Assembly: GCA_003520965.1 (NCBI GenBank)
Contig: DOTU01000100.1
Span: 1-6,513, forward strand
Length of the DNA: 6,513 bases
Direction: 5' to 3'
From: Candidatus Zixiibacteriota bacterium
GTDB lineage: Bacteria > Zixibacteria > MSB-5A5 > UBA10806
Shown: piece after piece, positions 1 to 6,249 of the stretch
Layout: each line of letters opens with the position of its first letter
How positions within the stretch are numbered: the first letter of the stretch is position 1
Notes under the pieces: model-generated
What the model was told of the DNA's origin: nothing
Database searches by the model: none
The model's input: the letters and a program-made list of their open reading frames with translations, nothing else
Position numbers and translations under genes: made by a program

Positions 1-1301
1 GGATAATTAAACAGCGTCGAAGTGTTTGGGAGAATAATACCAGAGCTATCGCCAAGGTATCTGGCGGTCTCGTCCTTAAAGCCGGTAAAAAGGGTCGTGG
101 CAATTCGAGACTGCTCCAAACGCATATCGTCCACGGTTGGAGACTCGACAAGCCAACTTTCGAAGAGCCGACTAACTTCGCCGATTCCCCAAGCTTCCAA
201 CGGCAGAGTATAAGAATATACGCCGCTGCCATCATCATTTACGAGATAAAGGCTATTAAGAAAATAGTAGGCTGCGGTGTTATCATAAAGCAAGCTGCTG
301 CGATCGCGACAATATGTATACATTGGCGCCCCGGTTGGGTCATCAAGATAGGTCGGCACCATGCCTGTTTTTACCCATAAAGGATAGGCCAGCGATAGAG
401 CGGGTTGCCCAAGAATGGCAAAGGTGGTAGTCAGGGCCGGATCCTCGCCCGGCTGCACGCCCCGTATGGCCACGACCGATGTAGTAAAACGATTGGCGAT
501 GGTACAAGCAAAATTATAGATATATCCCGGGGGACCGTTTAGATGCGAACCATGATAGGGCAAGGGATATGGATTGGCAAATATGCTGGCCATATCACGG
601 GCCAGGACCGCCAGCACCCAATTGACATCGAGCTGCCCGGAATCAAGACGTCCCGCAATCAACTCGACCGCTCGACCATAGCGATCCAGGCCGCTTTGGT
701 ATAATGAATCTCCGGAAAATGAGAAGTTTGAACGAACAATAAAGCCAGGGGCGTTAAGGGCCTGATCGAGAGGGTCATATTTTCGGTAGGATCGATTTGC
801 AGATTCATAAAAAGCGCAGGAGCCGGTGGAATCAAGACATCCGAAATTCCAGCAGTCCATGCGGCCAACAGCGTTGGTAGAATCAAGAAGACCCTCGAAA
901 TCGGAAAGGGTGACGCAGGTTTCCAGGGCTAAGCGCATGATAGTACCATCGTCAAGACCGGAATAGAGAGAGTCCCTCAAATTATAAGAGTCGGAGTTCA
1001 TGATAGCGAAACCGCGTTCGTTGGTGCCCTGATAAATTTTGGTGGTATCGGCCCGGTAACAATCCCCTATGAAGCGGTAAGTGTTGATGCCGTCTCTTTG
1101 ATATGAATCATAGTAGATATAGCGTTGATCGGGATTAGAGACATCGCGATTCTTCCAGATAATCGGTCGGCCGTCGATAGTAACCGCGCCGCTGAAGATA
1201 GCAGTAGTGCATTCGCCAAGCTGAGAGGGAATCACCTGCCCGTTAGCTAAACCGAGGTTACAAAGAATTGTGCAGATAATCAAAAAAACCGTACGGGGCA
1301 T
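1..1301 (-). CDS. Secreted C45/AAT-like Ntn hydrolase, downstream paralogue (3' end cut by window edge)
   Basis: This frame stays open from the ATG at 1301 to the left edge: 433 full codons with no stop, so the gene is partial rather than broken. Residues 1-21 form a signal peptide (hydrophobic TVFLIICTILCNLGLA, likely cut after ANG). A short propeptide follows, and then Gly-Glu-Cys31-Thr, where Cys31 is the expected N-terminal nucleophile exposed by self-cleavage. The block DGRPIIWKNRD ends at Asp53, the likely partner acid of the active site. GTNERGFAIMN (92-102), SNFSFSG (191-197) and RYGRAVELI (207-215) match the order of conserved blocks in the acyl-CoA:6-aminopenicillanate acyltransferase/choloylglycine hydrolase superfamily, whose members cleave or exchange linear amide bonds. 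The substrate is unknown. The last residues read LFNY plus CC-, which must be Pro; this is probably the start of a YPNPFN sorting module lying outside the window. The ribosome binding site is weak (GAGA, 6 bases before ATG). A TTG at 1313 with GGAG before it is an alternative start. It probably shares a transcript with the paralogue 53 bases upstream. Confidence 0.85.
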   Translation of the reverse strand, partial: MPRTVFLIICTILCNLGLANGQVIPSQLGECTTAIFSGAVTIDGRPIIWKNRDVSNPDQRYIYYDSYQRDGINTYRFIGDCYRADTTKIYQGTNERGFAIMNSDSYNLRDSLYSGLDDGTIMRLALETCVTLSDFEGLLDSTNAVGRMDCWNFGCLDSTGSCAFYESANRSYRKYDPLDQALNAPGFIVRSNFSFSGDSLYQSGLDRYGRAVELIAGRLDSGQLDVNWVLAVLARDMASIFANPYPLPYHGSHLNGPPGYIYNFACTIANRFTTSVVAIRGVQPGEDPALTTTFAILGQPALSLAYPLWVKTGMVPTYLDDPTGAPMYTYCRDRSSLLYDNTAAYYFLNSLYLVNDDGSGVYSYTLPLEAWGIGEVSRLFESWLVESPTVDDMRLEQSRIATTLFTGFKDETARYLGDSSGIILPNTSTLFNY

Positions 1302-1354
1302 AACTATTCTCAAGTTGCTCCAGCGCAATATGTGAGAGAGGCGGCCAAGTACTG

Positions 1355-2890
1355 CTATTTAATCAGCAGCGCTTTGATAGTCGCCGAGCGGCCGGATGCG
1401 GCCGCATTAATAAAATATACACCAGATGATAAGGATTTGGCATCGCGATCGCGGCCATCCCAAACGACATGGCTATTATCACCGCCAGCGGAACTGAAGG
1501 ATCTAATCTCGCGTCCCATCATATCATAAATTTTTATATCTACCGGCTCATTGGCCGCAAATTGCGACAGATCTATCGTAGTATTGGCATTGAATGGATT
1601 GGGATAATTTTTAAGTTCGATTTCGGCGATTGGCATATCGAGCGGAGGCACAGGAAAGGTCAGCGGAATGCGGCAATAGGCGTTGTAGATACTATCGGCC
1701 AGCATATTCTGTACAGCAGCGAAAACCGATGAATTGGGTATGTTTTGCCGCCAGGAGGTCATATAGGTTTCAACGGCATTCAAGATCGTTGTCTCAAGCG
1801 GTGTAGTATAAGTTAACACACCGATGCTGTCCTTTCCGATCAGGTAGCGGCTATCGAGATATTCGCCATCGTCATGAAGAGTATAAAGCTTGGCGCGCCG
1901 AGCGGCAACCTGGGAATACATTGGGGTATAGGTTCCTTGATTAAGTACAGGCGGTACAGAATGCGACTCAACCCAAAGCGGATAGGCCACCGATAACACG
2001 GGTTGGCCGAGCACGGCGTAGATTGTAGCCAGTCTGGGGTCCTCCCCCGGCAAAACACCGCGGATAACCATGACCGAGCGGGAGGTTTCGCGGTTGATGG
2101 AACTATCATGAACGCAGATGAAGCCTTCCGGTCGGCCGTTCTGAGTGCCATTGTATGGAAGCGGATATGGATTGGCGATCGGGTTGGCAAGGTCTCGAGA
2201 CAGGGTTTGCAGGATGAATCTGGGATCGATCCCCTGATGAGTGAGCAGACGTTGGCGGACAAGTTCGGTGGCACGCTTGTAACGGGGAAGCCCATCGTAG
2301 TCGGAATTTCCGGAGAAGCTGAAAGTGGCTCGCAGGATGAGGCCGTTCCCCTCGCCGACGGAATCGGCAACGTTGTATTTAACATAGGTATAATTGGCAC
2401 ACTCATATAAGGCGGCGTTGCCGAAAGCGTCAACAGCGCCATAGTTCCAACAATCTTTGCGTCCAATGACCGAAGTGGCATCGAGGATATGTTCGAAATC
2501 GAATATTGTACGGCATCGTTCAAGGGCAATTTTAATGATAAAACCGTCGTCGATACCATCAATCATCTGATCGTTTAAGTTGTAGGAGTTACCGTTGATG
2601 ATGGCAAAACCGGCGGAATTCACACCCATATAAACGCGGGTGGTATCGATGGAGGCGGCGTTGGCGATAAAGGACATAGTTGTATCGTACATAGTGATAG
2701 TTGGAGCATAGTAACAGAATTTTTGTACGCCGTTGAGAATATCTCGGTTTTTCCAGAGCAACGGACGACCGTCGGTGGTAGCTTGGCCGGTGAAAATGCC
2801 TAAAGTACACTCGCCAACTCGGGGCGGCGTTTTGCTATCACTTTGAAAGACAATGAGTAAGAGAAGAGCGCAGACTGTAAGATTTCTCAT
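1355..2890 (-). CDS. Secreted C45/AAT-like Ntn hydrolase with C-terminal FlgD-like sorting domain
   Basis: This complete 511-residue protein is predicted to be exported and to hydrolyse or transfer an acyl group on a linear amide. The start at 2890 is chosen because TGAGGAGAAT sits directly before it and it opens with a signal peptide (MRNLTVCALLLLIVF, likely cut near Ser19). The same frame runs upstream to an ATG at 3088, but that adds 66 residues unlike an export signal. Gly-Glu-Cys28-Thr supplies the candidate nucleophile after a propeptide of about 8 residues. DGRPLLWKNRD ends at Asp50; GVNSAGFAIIN (89-99) and RYKRATELV (203-211) are further superfamily blocks. GRKDCWN (143-149) is shared with the downstream paralogue. 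At 188-189 it has Ala-Thr where the paralogue has Ser-Asn, a position that in the superfamily often carries an active-site Asn. Residues 428-511 are a FlgD-like/type IX-like module: YPNPFN, IYDMMGREIRS, WDGRD, SGVYF and a basic end. Known Ntn enzymes of this size class lack this tail. The substrate cannot be inferred from context. Confidence 0.88.
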   Translation of the reverse strand: MRNLTVCALLLLIVFQSDSKTPPRVGECTLGIFTGQATTDGRPLLWKNRDILNGVQKFCYYAPTITMYDTTMSFIANAASIDTTRVYMGVNSAGFAIINGNSYNLNDQMIDGIDDGFIIKIALERCRTIFDFEHILDATSVIGRKDCWNYGAVDAFGNAALYECANYTYVKYNVADSVGEGNGLILRATFSFSGNSDYDGLPRYKRATELVRQRLLTHQGIDPRFILQTLSRDLANPIANPYPLPYNGTQNGRPEGFICVHDSSINRETSRSVMVIRGVLPGEDPRLATIYAVLGQPVLSVAYPLWVESHSVPPVLNQGTYTPMYSQVAARRAKLYTLHDDGEYLDSRYLIGKDSIGVLTYTTPLETTILNAVETYMTSWRQNIPNSSVFAAVQNMLADSIYNAYCRIPLTFPVPPLDMPIAEIELKNYPNPFNANTTIDLSQFAANEPVDIKIYDMMGREIRSFSSAGGDNSHVVWDGRDRDAKSLSSGVYFINAAASGRSATIKALLIK

Positions 2891-2900
2891 ATTCTCCTCA
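2891..2900 (-). promoter_or_regulatory. Ribosome binding site that fixes the start at 2890
   Basis: On the minus strand TGAGGAGAAT lies directly before ATG. The GAGGAG core is a strong anti-16S match with a short spacing of 3 bases. It is the main reason to prefer the 2890 start over the in-frame ATG at 3088. Confidence 0.75.
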
Positions 2901-2906
2901 CATGAA

Positions 2907-2934
2907 AAAATAGCATTTGACAGTGATAAGTCAA
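2907..2934 (-). promoter_or_regulatory. Candidate promoter for the tandem hydrolase genes
   Basis: Reading the minus strand, TTGACT (2934-2929) is followed after 16 bases by TATTTT (2912-2907), with a TGC just ahead of it that resembles an extended -10. Transcription would begin near 2900, giving a very short leader that starts at the ribosome binding site. The short leader and the unknown sigma-factor preferences of this lineage keep confidence low. Confidence 0.35.
2917..2934. promoter_or_regulatory. Palindrome with a -35-like hexamer on both strands
   Basis: TTGACAGTGATAAGTCAA is an inverted repeat with 5-base arms (TTGAC/GTCAA) around an 8-base spacer. The plus strand begins with a perfect TTGACA and the minus strand with TTGACT, so one site could serve as an operator or as two back-to-back -35 elements. 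On the plus strand the sequence 17 bases on is TAGTGA, a poor -10, so the plus-strand promoter role is weak. Confidence 0.35.
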
Positions 2935-2987
2935 GGCAATAGTGAGATTTAAGGGAGACGAGGGGCGATGAATGGCGGGACAACGAA

Positions 2988-3025
2988 CATGCTTTCCTCG
3001 TCCTAAGAGGACTTCGGGAAGCATG
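2988..3025. repeat. 38-base inverted repeat/hairpin
   Basis: The outer arms CATGCTTTCC (2988-2997) and GGGAAGCATG (3016-3025) pair over 10 positions, one of them G-T. After a small internal loop (TC against TTC), GTCCT (3000-3004) and AGGAC (3008-3012) pair perfectly around an AAG loop. No T-run follows on either strand and no gene ends here, so it is not an ordinary intrinsic terminator. It may be a leader RNA structure of the plus-strand gene, a protein-binding palindrome or a dispersed REP-like element. Confidence 0.65.
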
Positions 3026-3123
3026 CCACCCGGCCCAAGTGTCAAACGCCAATCCTTTGGACCAGTATCGGAGGCGCATAACCTGCAATTCTTAAAAAAA
3101 TCGGATGGCTATCCCGCCAAAAA

Positions 3124-3142
3124 TAAGCCCAAATCAGGCTTA
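3124..3142. repeat. Small hairpin in the leader region
   Basis: TAAGCC (3124-3129) and GGCTTA (3137-3142) form a 6-base stem around a 7-base loop, 68 bases before the plus-strand start codon. Its modest size means it could be chance. Confidence 0.3.
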
Positions 3143-3197
3143 AGGAGTGCCAAAATCTACCGATAACTTATGGTGGTTCTTGGATAACACTCTGATC

Positions 3198-3202
3198 GGA
3201 GG
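3198..3202 (+). promoter_or_regulatory. Ribosome binding site of the zinc ribbon-PEGA-TPR gene
   Basis: GGAGG lies 8 bases before the ATG at 3211, a near-ideal arrangement that fixes the start. Confidence 0.85.
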
Positions 3203-3210
3203 ATATTTTC

Positions 3211-5298
3211 ATGAGATGCGAAAACTGCGGGACTGATAACAATTTCGATTGGGCTACATTTTGCAGAAACTGCCAGCAACCGCTTCATGCAGAGGTTAAA
3301 GCTGGCGTTGCAGCCGAATCCCAATTCGATGCCACATGTAAAACCGACAATTCTGAACAGGACATGGAGATAGAGGCAACTGAGGTCAGCGACAAATCAG
3401 AGTCGGCAACAAGCGATCCTATGGATTTTATCCTGGGCGCGAAAAAAGCTGTAGCTCCATCAGGGTCAGTAGACCCAATGGACGCGATACGCCCGGAACC
3501 AATAGAGCATGAGCTGACACTTTATCGCGATCAGGACGTGAAGTTATCATTAACAGAATCAGAGCAAAAGGCACAGGTTACGGTTGAAACGCTCAAGGAT
3601 AATATCAAAATCATGACCGAGCATATTCCGGTCGAGGATGAACCGGTCGAGGAAAGCCCGGAAGACCAGGAATCGAGTGTAGTTGCCCTGGAGACTCCTG
3701 CGGAAGCCAATAAAACATCAGCGATAAAAATAGATGTCGTACCCGAAGCTTCCTCGGAACAGGAGGAACTCGCTCATAAAACCGATAAAATTCAGATTGA
3801 ACCGCCAGCAAGCCAGCCGGAAGTAACATTGGGATTCGATCAAACCGGAGAGCCGATTATACCAAAACCGGTGCTGAATGAAATCAAACAATCTCGTGGT
3901 GTAATTTATTATAACGGCAAGAATCTCACTCTTACGGGAGGAGCAAAGATCTCCACTGCCGATGAAATTAGAATTAATGACAAGGCCTATGATATCAAAC
4001 CGCATCCGGGGCGCAGCAAGATGTTCTTCGTTGGAATTATCGGAGCAGGAGCTGTATTAATTCTGATAGCCCTGGCTCTGTTCACGCTATCATCGAAAGA
4101 TATCGGGCAGTTGGTGGGGACAATCTCCAGCGGTGCTGATGGACGCCCCTTAATCGGTCAAGGAATTAAGATCGCTGAATTGAACAAGACTGTTTCCACC
4201 AATGAAGCCGGATTTTTCGTTTTCAGCGATCTACCGGCCGGGATTTACACCATCGAGATGAAAGGTCCAAGCGGTGGCAAGGTGCAGGATAGAATCAGCG
4301 TCGTAAAAAACCAGACTACGACTATCGCGTTAAGAGATAGCAAGCCGGTGGAAAATACATATATCCCTCAAACAGTGTCTCAAACTGAAACAAAGCAGGT
4401 AGAGATTTCCAAGCCGGAAAGCAAAGCAACCGGCAAAGGTGGCATCAGGTTAACCTTGTCCCCCCCTAACTCCTCAGCATTTGTGGATGACAGCCCATTA
4501 GGCGTCGGCTCCAACTCCTATAAACTCGATCCCGGAACTTACACGTTAACGGTCAAAAAAGATGGGTATGAGGATTACAGGCAACAGATACGGGTTGATG
4601 CCGATAAAGTCCAATCTCTCAAGATATCGCTGCAGCAGTCAAATCAAGCCAGTTCCCGAACCAAGACCGACAGCGAATCAGCCCTTGAGCAGGAGACTGC
4701 AGGAAACTACCCGGAAGCAATCAGATTGTATGATCGCGTTTTGGATAAAAATGCCCGCGATACTAATGCCTTGTTGGGGAAAGCACGTTGCGCCCGCGCA
4801 GAGGGAGCGCTCGATGATGCTATGACATACTATATGCAAGCAGCTAAATTTGCCTCAGACAAGGGCGATGCCAACTCACAGCTTCTGGCCTTGAGCGGCG
4901 TGATTGAGATGCGACCAAATACGTTTATCGCTTATAATACTCGTGGAGACCTTTTGTACACTCTTGGTCAGTACGATAAGGCAGCTGACGATTATGCGCA
5001 TGTGATCGAGGTAGACAATCGTAACCTCGGGGCCTACTATAAATTAGGTGACTGTTATTATAAATCGGCCAAATATACGGACGCGTTGCACGCGTTTGCC
5101 GCCGCCCAGGAATTGAATTTCGCGGATCCCAAAGCCAGCGCTAAAATGACAAAAACCTTCCTGGCCATGGGCGACAAGAAAAACGCCAAGAAAGCTTATG
5201 AGAATTTCAAAGAGATCGCCAGCTATTCCACGCGGTTGGAGTATAAGCGCGATCCGGAGTGGCAGAAGGTCCTGGCTGCCCTGGGCGAAAAAGAATAG
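3211..5298 (+). CDS. Single-pass membrane protein: zinc ribbon, PEGA domain and TPR repeats
   Basis: This 695-residue protein looks like an envelope scaffold or assembly factor; no enzyme signature is visible. Residues 1-21 form a short zinc ribbon (Cys3-x2-Cys6 ... Cys18-x2-Cys21). Residues 30-225 are acidic, low in complexity and probably disordered, with a DPMD motif at 69 and 88. A beta-rich stretch (229-263) precedes a membrane helix at about 271-293. The basic residues before the helix suggest the N-terminus is cytoplasmic and the rest outside. Next come a carboxypeptidase-regulatory-like beta domain (about 300-375), a linker, and a PEGA domain (411-475; PPNSSAFVDDSPLG then DPGTYTLTVKKDGYEDY). 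TPR repeats follow at about 486-519, 520-553, 572-605, 606-639 and 640-671. PEGA and TPR domains are known to act in surface binding and in protein-protein assembly. It has its own ribosome binding site and a strong terminator, so it is likely transcribed alone. The exact role is unknown. Confidence 0.9.
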   Translation: MRCENCGTDNNFDWATFCRNCQQPLHAEVKAGVAAESQFDATCKTDNSEQDMEIEATEVSDKSESATSDPMDFILGAKKAVAPSGSVDPMDAIRPEPIEHELTLYRDQDVKLSLTESEQKAQVTVETLKDNIKIMTEHIPVEDEPVEESPEDQESSVVALETPAEANKTSAIKIDVVPEASSEQEELAHKTDKIQIEPPASQPEVTLGFDQTGEPIIPKPVLNEIKQSRGVIYYNGKNLTLTGGAKISTADEIRINDKAYDIKPHPGRSKMFFVGIIGAGAVLILIALALFTLSSKDIGQLVGTISSGADGRPLIGQGIKIAELNKTVSTNEAGFFVFSDLPAGIYTIEMKGPSGGKVQDRISVVKNQTTTIALRDSKPVENTYIPQTVSQTETKQVEISKPESKATGKGGIRLTLSPPNSSAFVDDSPLGVGSNSYKLDPGTYTLTVKKDGYEDYRQQIRVDADKVQSLKISLQQSNQASSRTKTDSESALEQETAGNYPEAIRLYDRVLDKNARDTNALLGKARCARAEGALDDAMTYYMQAAKFASDKGDANSQLLALSGVIEMRPNTFIAYNTRGDLLYTLGQYDKAADDYAHVIEVDNRNLGAYYKLGDCYYKSAKYTDALHAFAAAQELNFADPKASAKMTKTFLAMGDKKNAKKAYENFKEIASYSTRLEYKRDPEWQKVLAALGEKE

Positions 5299-5314
5299 AT
5301 TCATCACCCGCAAT

Positions 5315-5358
5315 AAACCTCTGATGCCGGCATAGACTTCCGCATCAGAGGTTTTTTT
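5315..5358 (+). terminator. Rho-independent terminator after the PEGA-TPR gene
   Basis: AAACCTCTGATGC (5315-5327) pairs perfectly with GCATCAGAGGTTT (5342-5354) across a 14-base loop. The T-run at 5352-5358 overlaps the end of the stem. It begins 16 bases after the stop codon. Confidence 0.93.
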
Positions 5359-5455
5359 ATTTGTAGCAAGCAACGAGAGCTGAGTGTTGAGAGAATAATA
5401 GTACGTAGTTCATGGGGATTATAAAAAAGCTGGGTTTTTGTTTTAGACATGATTA

Positions 5456-5464
5456 TGGTATATT
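5456..5464 (+). promoter_or_regulatory. Extended -10 promoter for a leaderless protease transcript
   Basis: TGGTATATT is an extended -10 element (TGN followed by TATATT at 5459-5464). Transcription would start about 7 bases later, at or next to the ATG at 5471. No ribosome binding site is present before that ATG. The -35 side is weak (TTGTTT at 5438-5443, 15-base spacing). Confidence 0.45.
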
Positions 5465-5470
5465 AATCTG

Positions 5471-6199
5471 ATGACAGAATCTGATATTCAAATTGGTTTG
5501 GAGCCGGAGGAACCGCGCGGGATAGCGGCAATACCTTCGGTACAGATTTATCTTTTACTTTTTCTGTTGATTGGATATCCCCTGTTGAGCGTGGTGATGA
5601 GTCTGGTAAACAATCCAGATACTGCCAAAGTCACTTCACGTATCGGTCAAATTTATTTACCGTCCCTTTTGATCCAAATAATAATCCTGACACTTGTGAT
5701 TTTGGTGCTCAGGCGCACGGCGACACCTTTGGCGGCAATCGGGCTGAGCAAAGAAGATGTTAACTGGGCGAATCTGGTGGCGGCGCTGATCTTCCTGGCG
5801 GGGGCATGGACGATGATTCTGATTCTCCGGAGCGCAATAATGCGATCGGGATATATTCCGGAGAAAGATTTTCTGTTTCTTCTGCCGCGGACGTTGCCGG
5901 AAAAAGGATTTTGGTTAGCGCTCTCGATCGGGGCAGCGCTTTCCGAAGAGATTGCGTTTCGCGGCTATATAATTACCAGGCTCAGGATATTAACGGGACG
6001 TTACTGGATGGGGGCGCTTGTCTCATCTTTGGCATTCAGCGTGGGACATCTCTACCAGGGGCTGGCGGGAGTAATCTTGACATTTGTCTATGGCCTGCTT
6101 TTCGCGGGGCTGTTTGTGGCCAGAAAAAGCATTGTGCCGGGCATAATTGCGCATTTTTTGCAGGACGCGTTGGTGCTGTTCACACTGGCGCAGATGTAA
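5471..6199 (+). CDS. CPBP-family intramembrane glutamic-type protease (Abi/CAAX-like)
   Basis: This is a 242-residue polytopic membrane protein of the CPBP family (CAAX proteases and bacteriocin-processing enzymes), which cut peptide bonds within the membrane. All three family motifs are present: EExxxR at 159-164 (Glu159, Glu160, Arg164), FxxxH at 189-193 (His193) and HxxxD at 228-232 (His228, Asp232), so it should be active. Membrane segments lie at about 26-46, 61-80, 101-122, 147-157, 180-193, 198-216 and 222-241. The soluble N-terminus of about 20 residues is acidic. The start is well fixed because an in-frame TGA stands 21 bases upstream, and the next methionine (43) lies inside the first helix. 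There is no ribosome binding site, consistent with a leaderless message. A terminator on each side suggests it is a single gene. Family members serve in prenyl-protein processing, bacteriocin immunity or regulated cleavage; nothing here tells which, and no bacteriocin gene is adjacent. Confidence 0.93.
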   Translation: MTESDIQIGLEPEEPRGIAAIPSVQIYLLLFLLIGYPLLSVVMSLVNNPDTAKVTSRIGQIYLPSLLIQIIILTLVILVLRRTATPLAAIGLSKEDVNWANLVAALIFLAGAWTMILILRSAIMRSGYIPEKDFLFLLPRTLPEKGFWLALSIGAALSEEIAFRGYIITRLRILTGRYWMGALVSSLAFSVGHLYQGLAGVILTFVYGLLFAGLFVARKSIVPGIIAHFLQDALVLFTLAQM

Positions 6200-6234
6200 A
6201 AAAGGGCGGCCCATCGGACCGCCCAATTGGTTTT
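6198..6234. terminator. Bidirectional terminator between convergent genes
   Basis: GGGCGG (6204-6209) pairs with CCGCCC (6219-6224). Read on the minus strand it is followed by six T (complement of 6203-6198), a good terminator for the dockerin gene. Read on the plus strand the tract after it is AATTGGTTTT, a weaker terminator for the protease gene. The A-run overlaps the protease stop codon. Confidence 0.85.
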
Positions 6235-6249
6235 CGGTTAGTAACCTCT

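Larger units (their letters stand above)
2891..3210. other. Divergent intergenic control region
   Basis: These 320 bases lie between the start of the minus-strand hydrolase and the start of the plus-strand membrane protein. No convincing gene is present: the small open frame at 2972-3166 has no ribosome binding site and an unstructured composition. The region contains the palindrome TTGAC-N8-GTCAA at 2917-2934, a 38-base hairpin at 2988-3025, a smaller hairpin at 3124-3142 and the ribosome binding site at 3198-3202. Both flanking genes must be controlled from here. Confidence 0.7.

Noticed and set aside
1..1301. The left-hand hydrolase as a decayed pseudogene
   Set aside because: The frame is open for 433 codons with all conserved blocks intact; it only lacks its end because the window stops.
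1302..1354. Possible terminator or promoter between the two hydrolase genes
   Set aside because: No hairpin with a T-run and no convincing promoter hexamers in the 53 bases.
2003..2410. 135-codon antisense open frame
   Set aside because: It is opposite a real gene and the protein has no recognisable features.
1840..2562. 240-codon open frame on the minus strand inside the upstream hydrolase
   Set aside because: It lies in another frame of a well-supported gene, with no domain and no ribosome binding site; a composition shadow.
2891..3088. N-terminal extension of the upstream hydrolase to the ATG at 3088
   Set aside because: It would add 66 residues with no export signal and would bury the signal peptide; the ribosome binding site directly before 2890 fits the shorter form.
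2972..3166. 64-codon open frame in the divergent spacer
   Set aside because: It has no ribosome binding site, a basic low-information sequence, and it spans the two hairpins; more likely non-coding leader.
5421..5445. A/T-rich potential hairpin (AAAAAAGCTGGGTTTTT) before the protease gene
   Set aside because: The pairing is only A-T, with no GC stem, so it is unlikely to be a terminator or stable structure.
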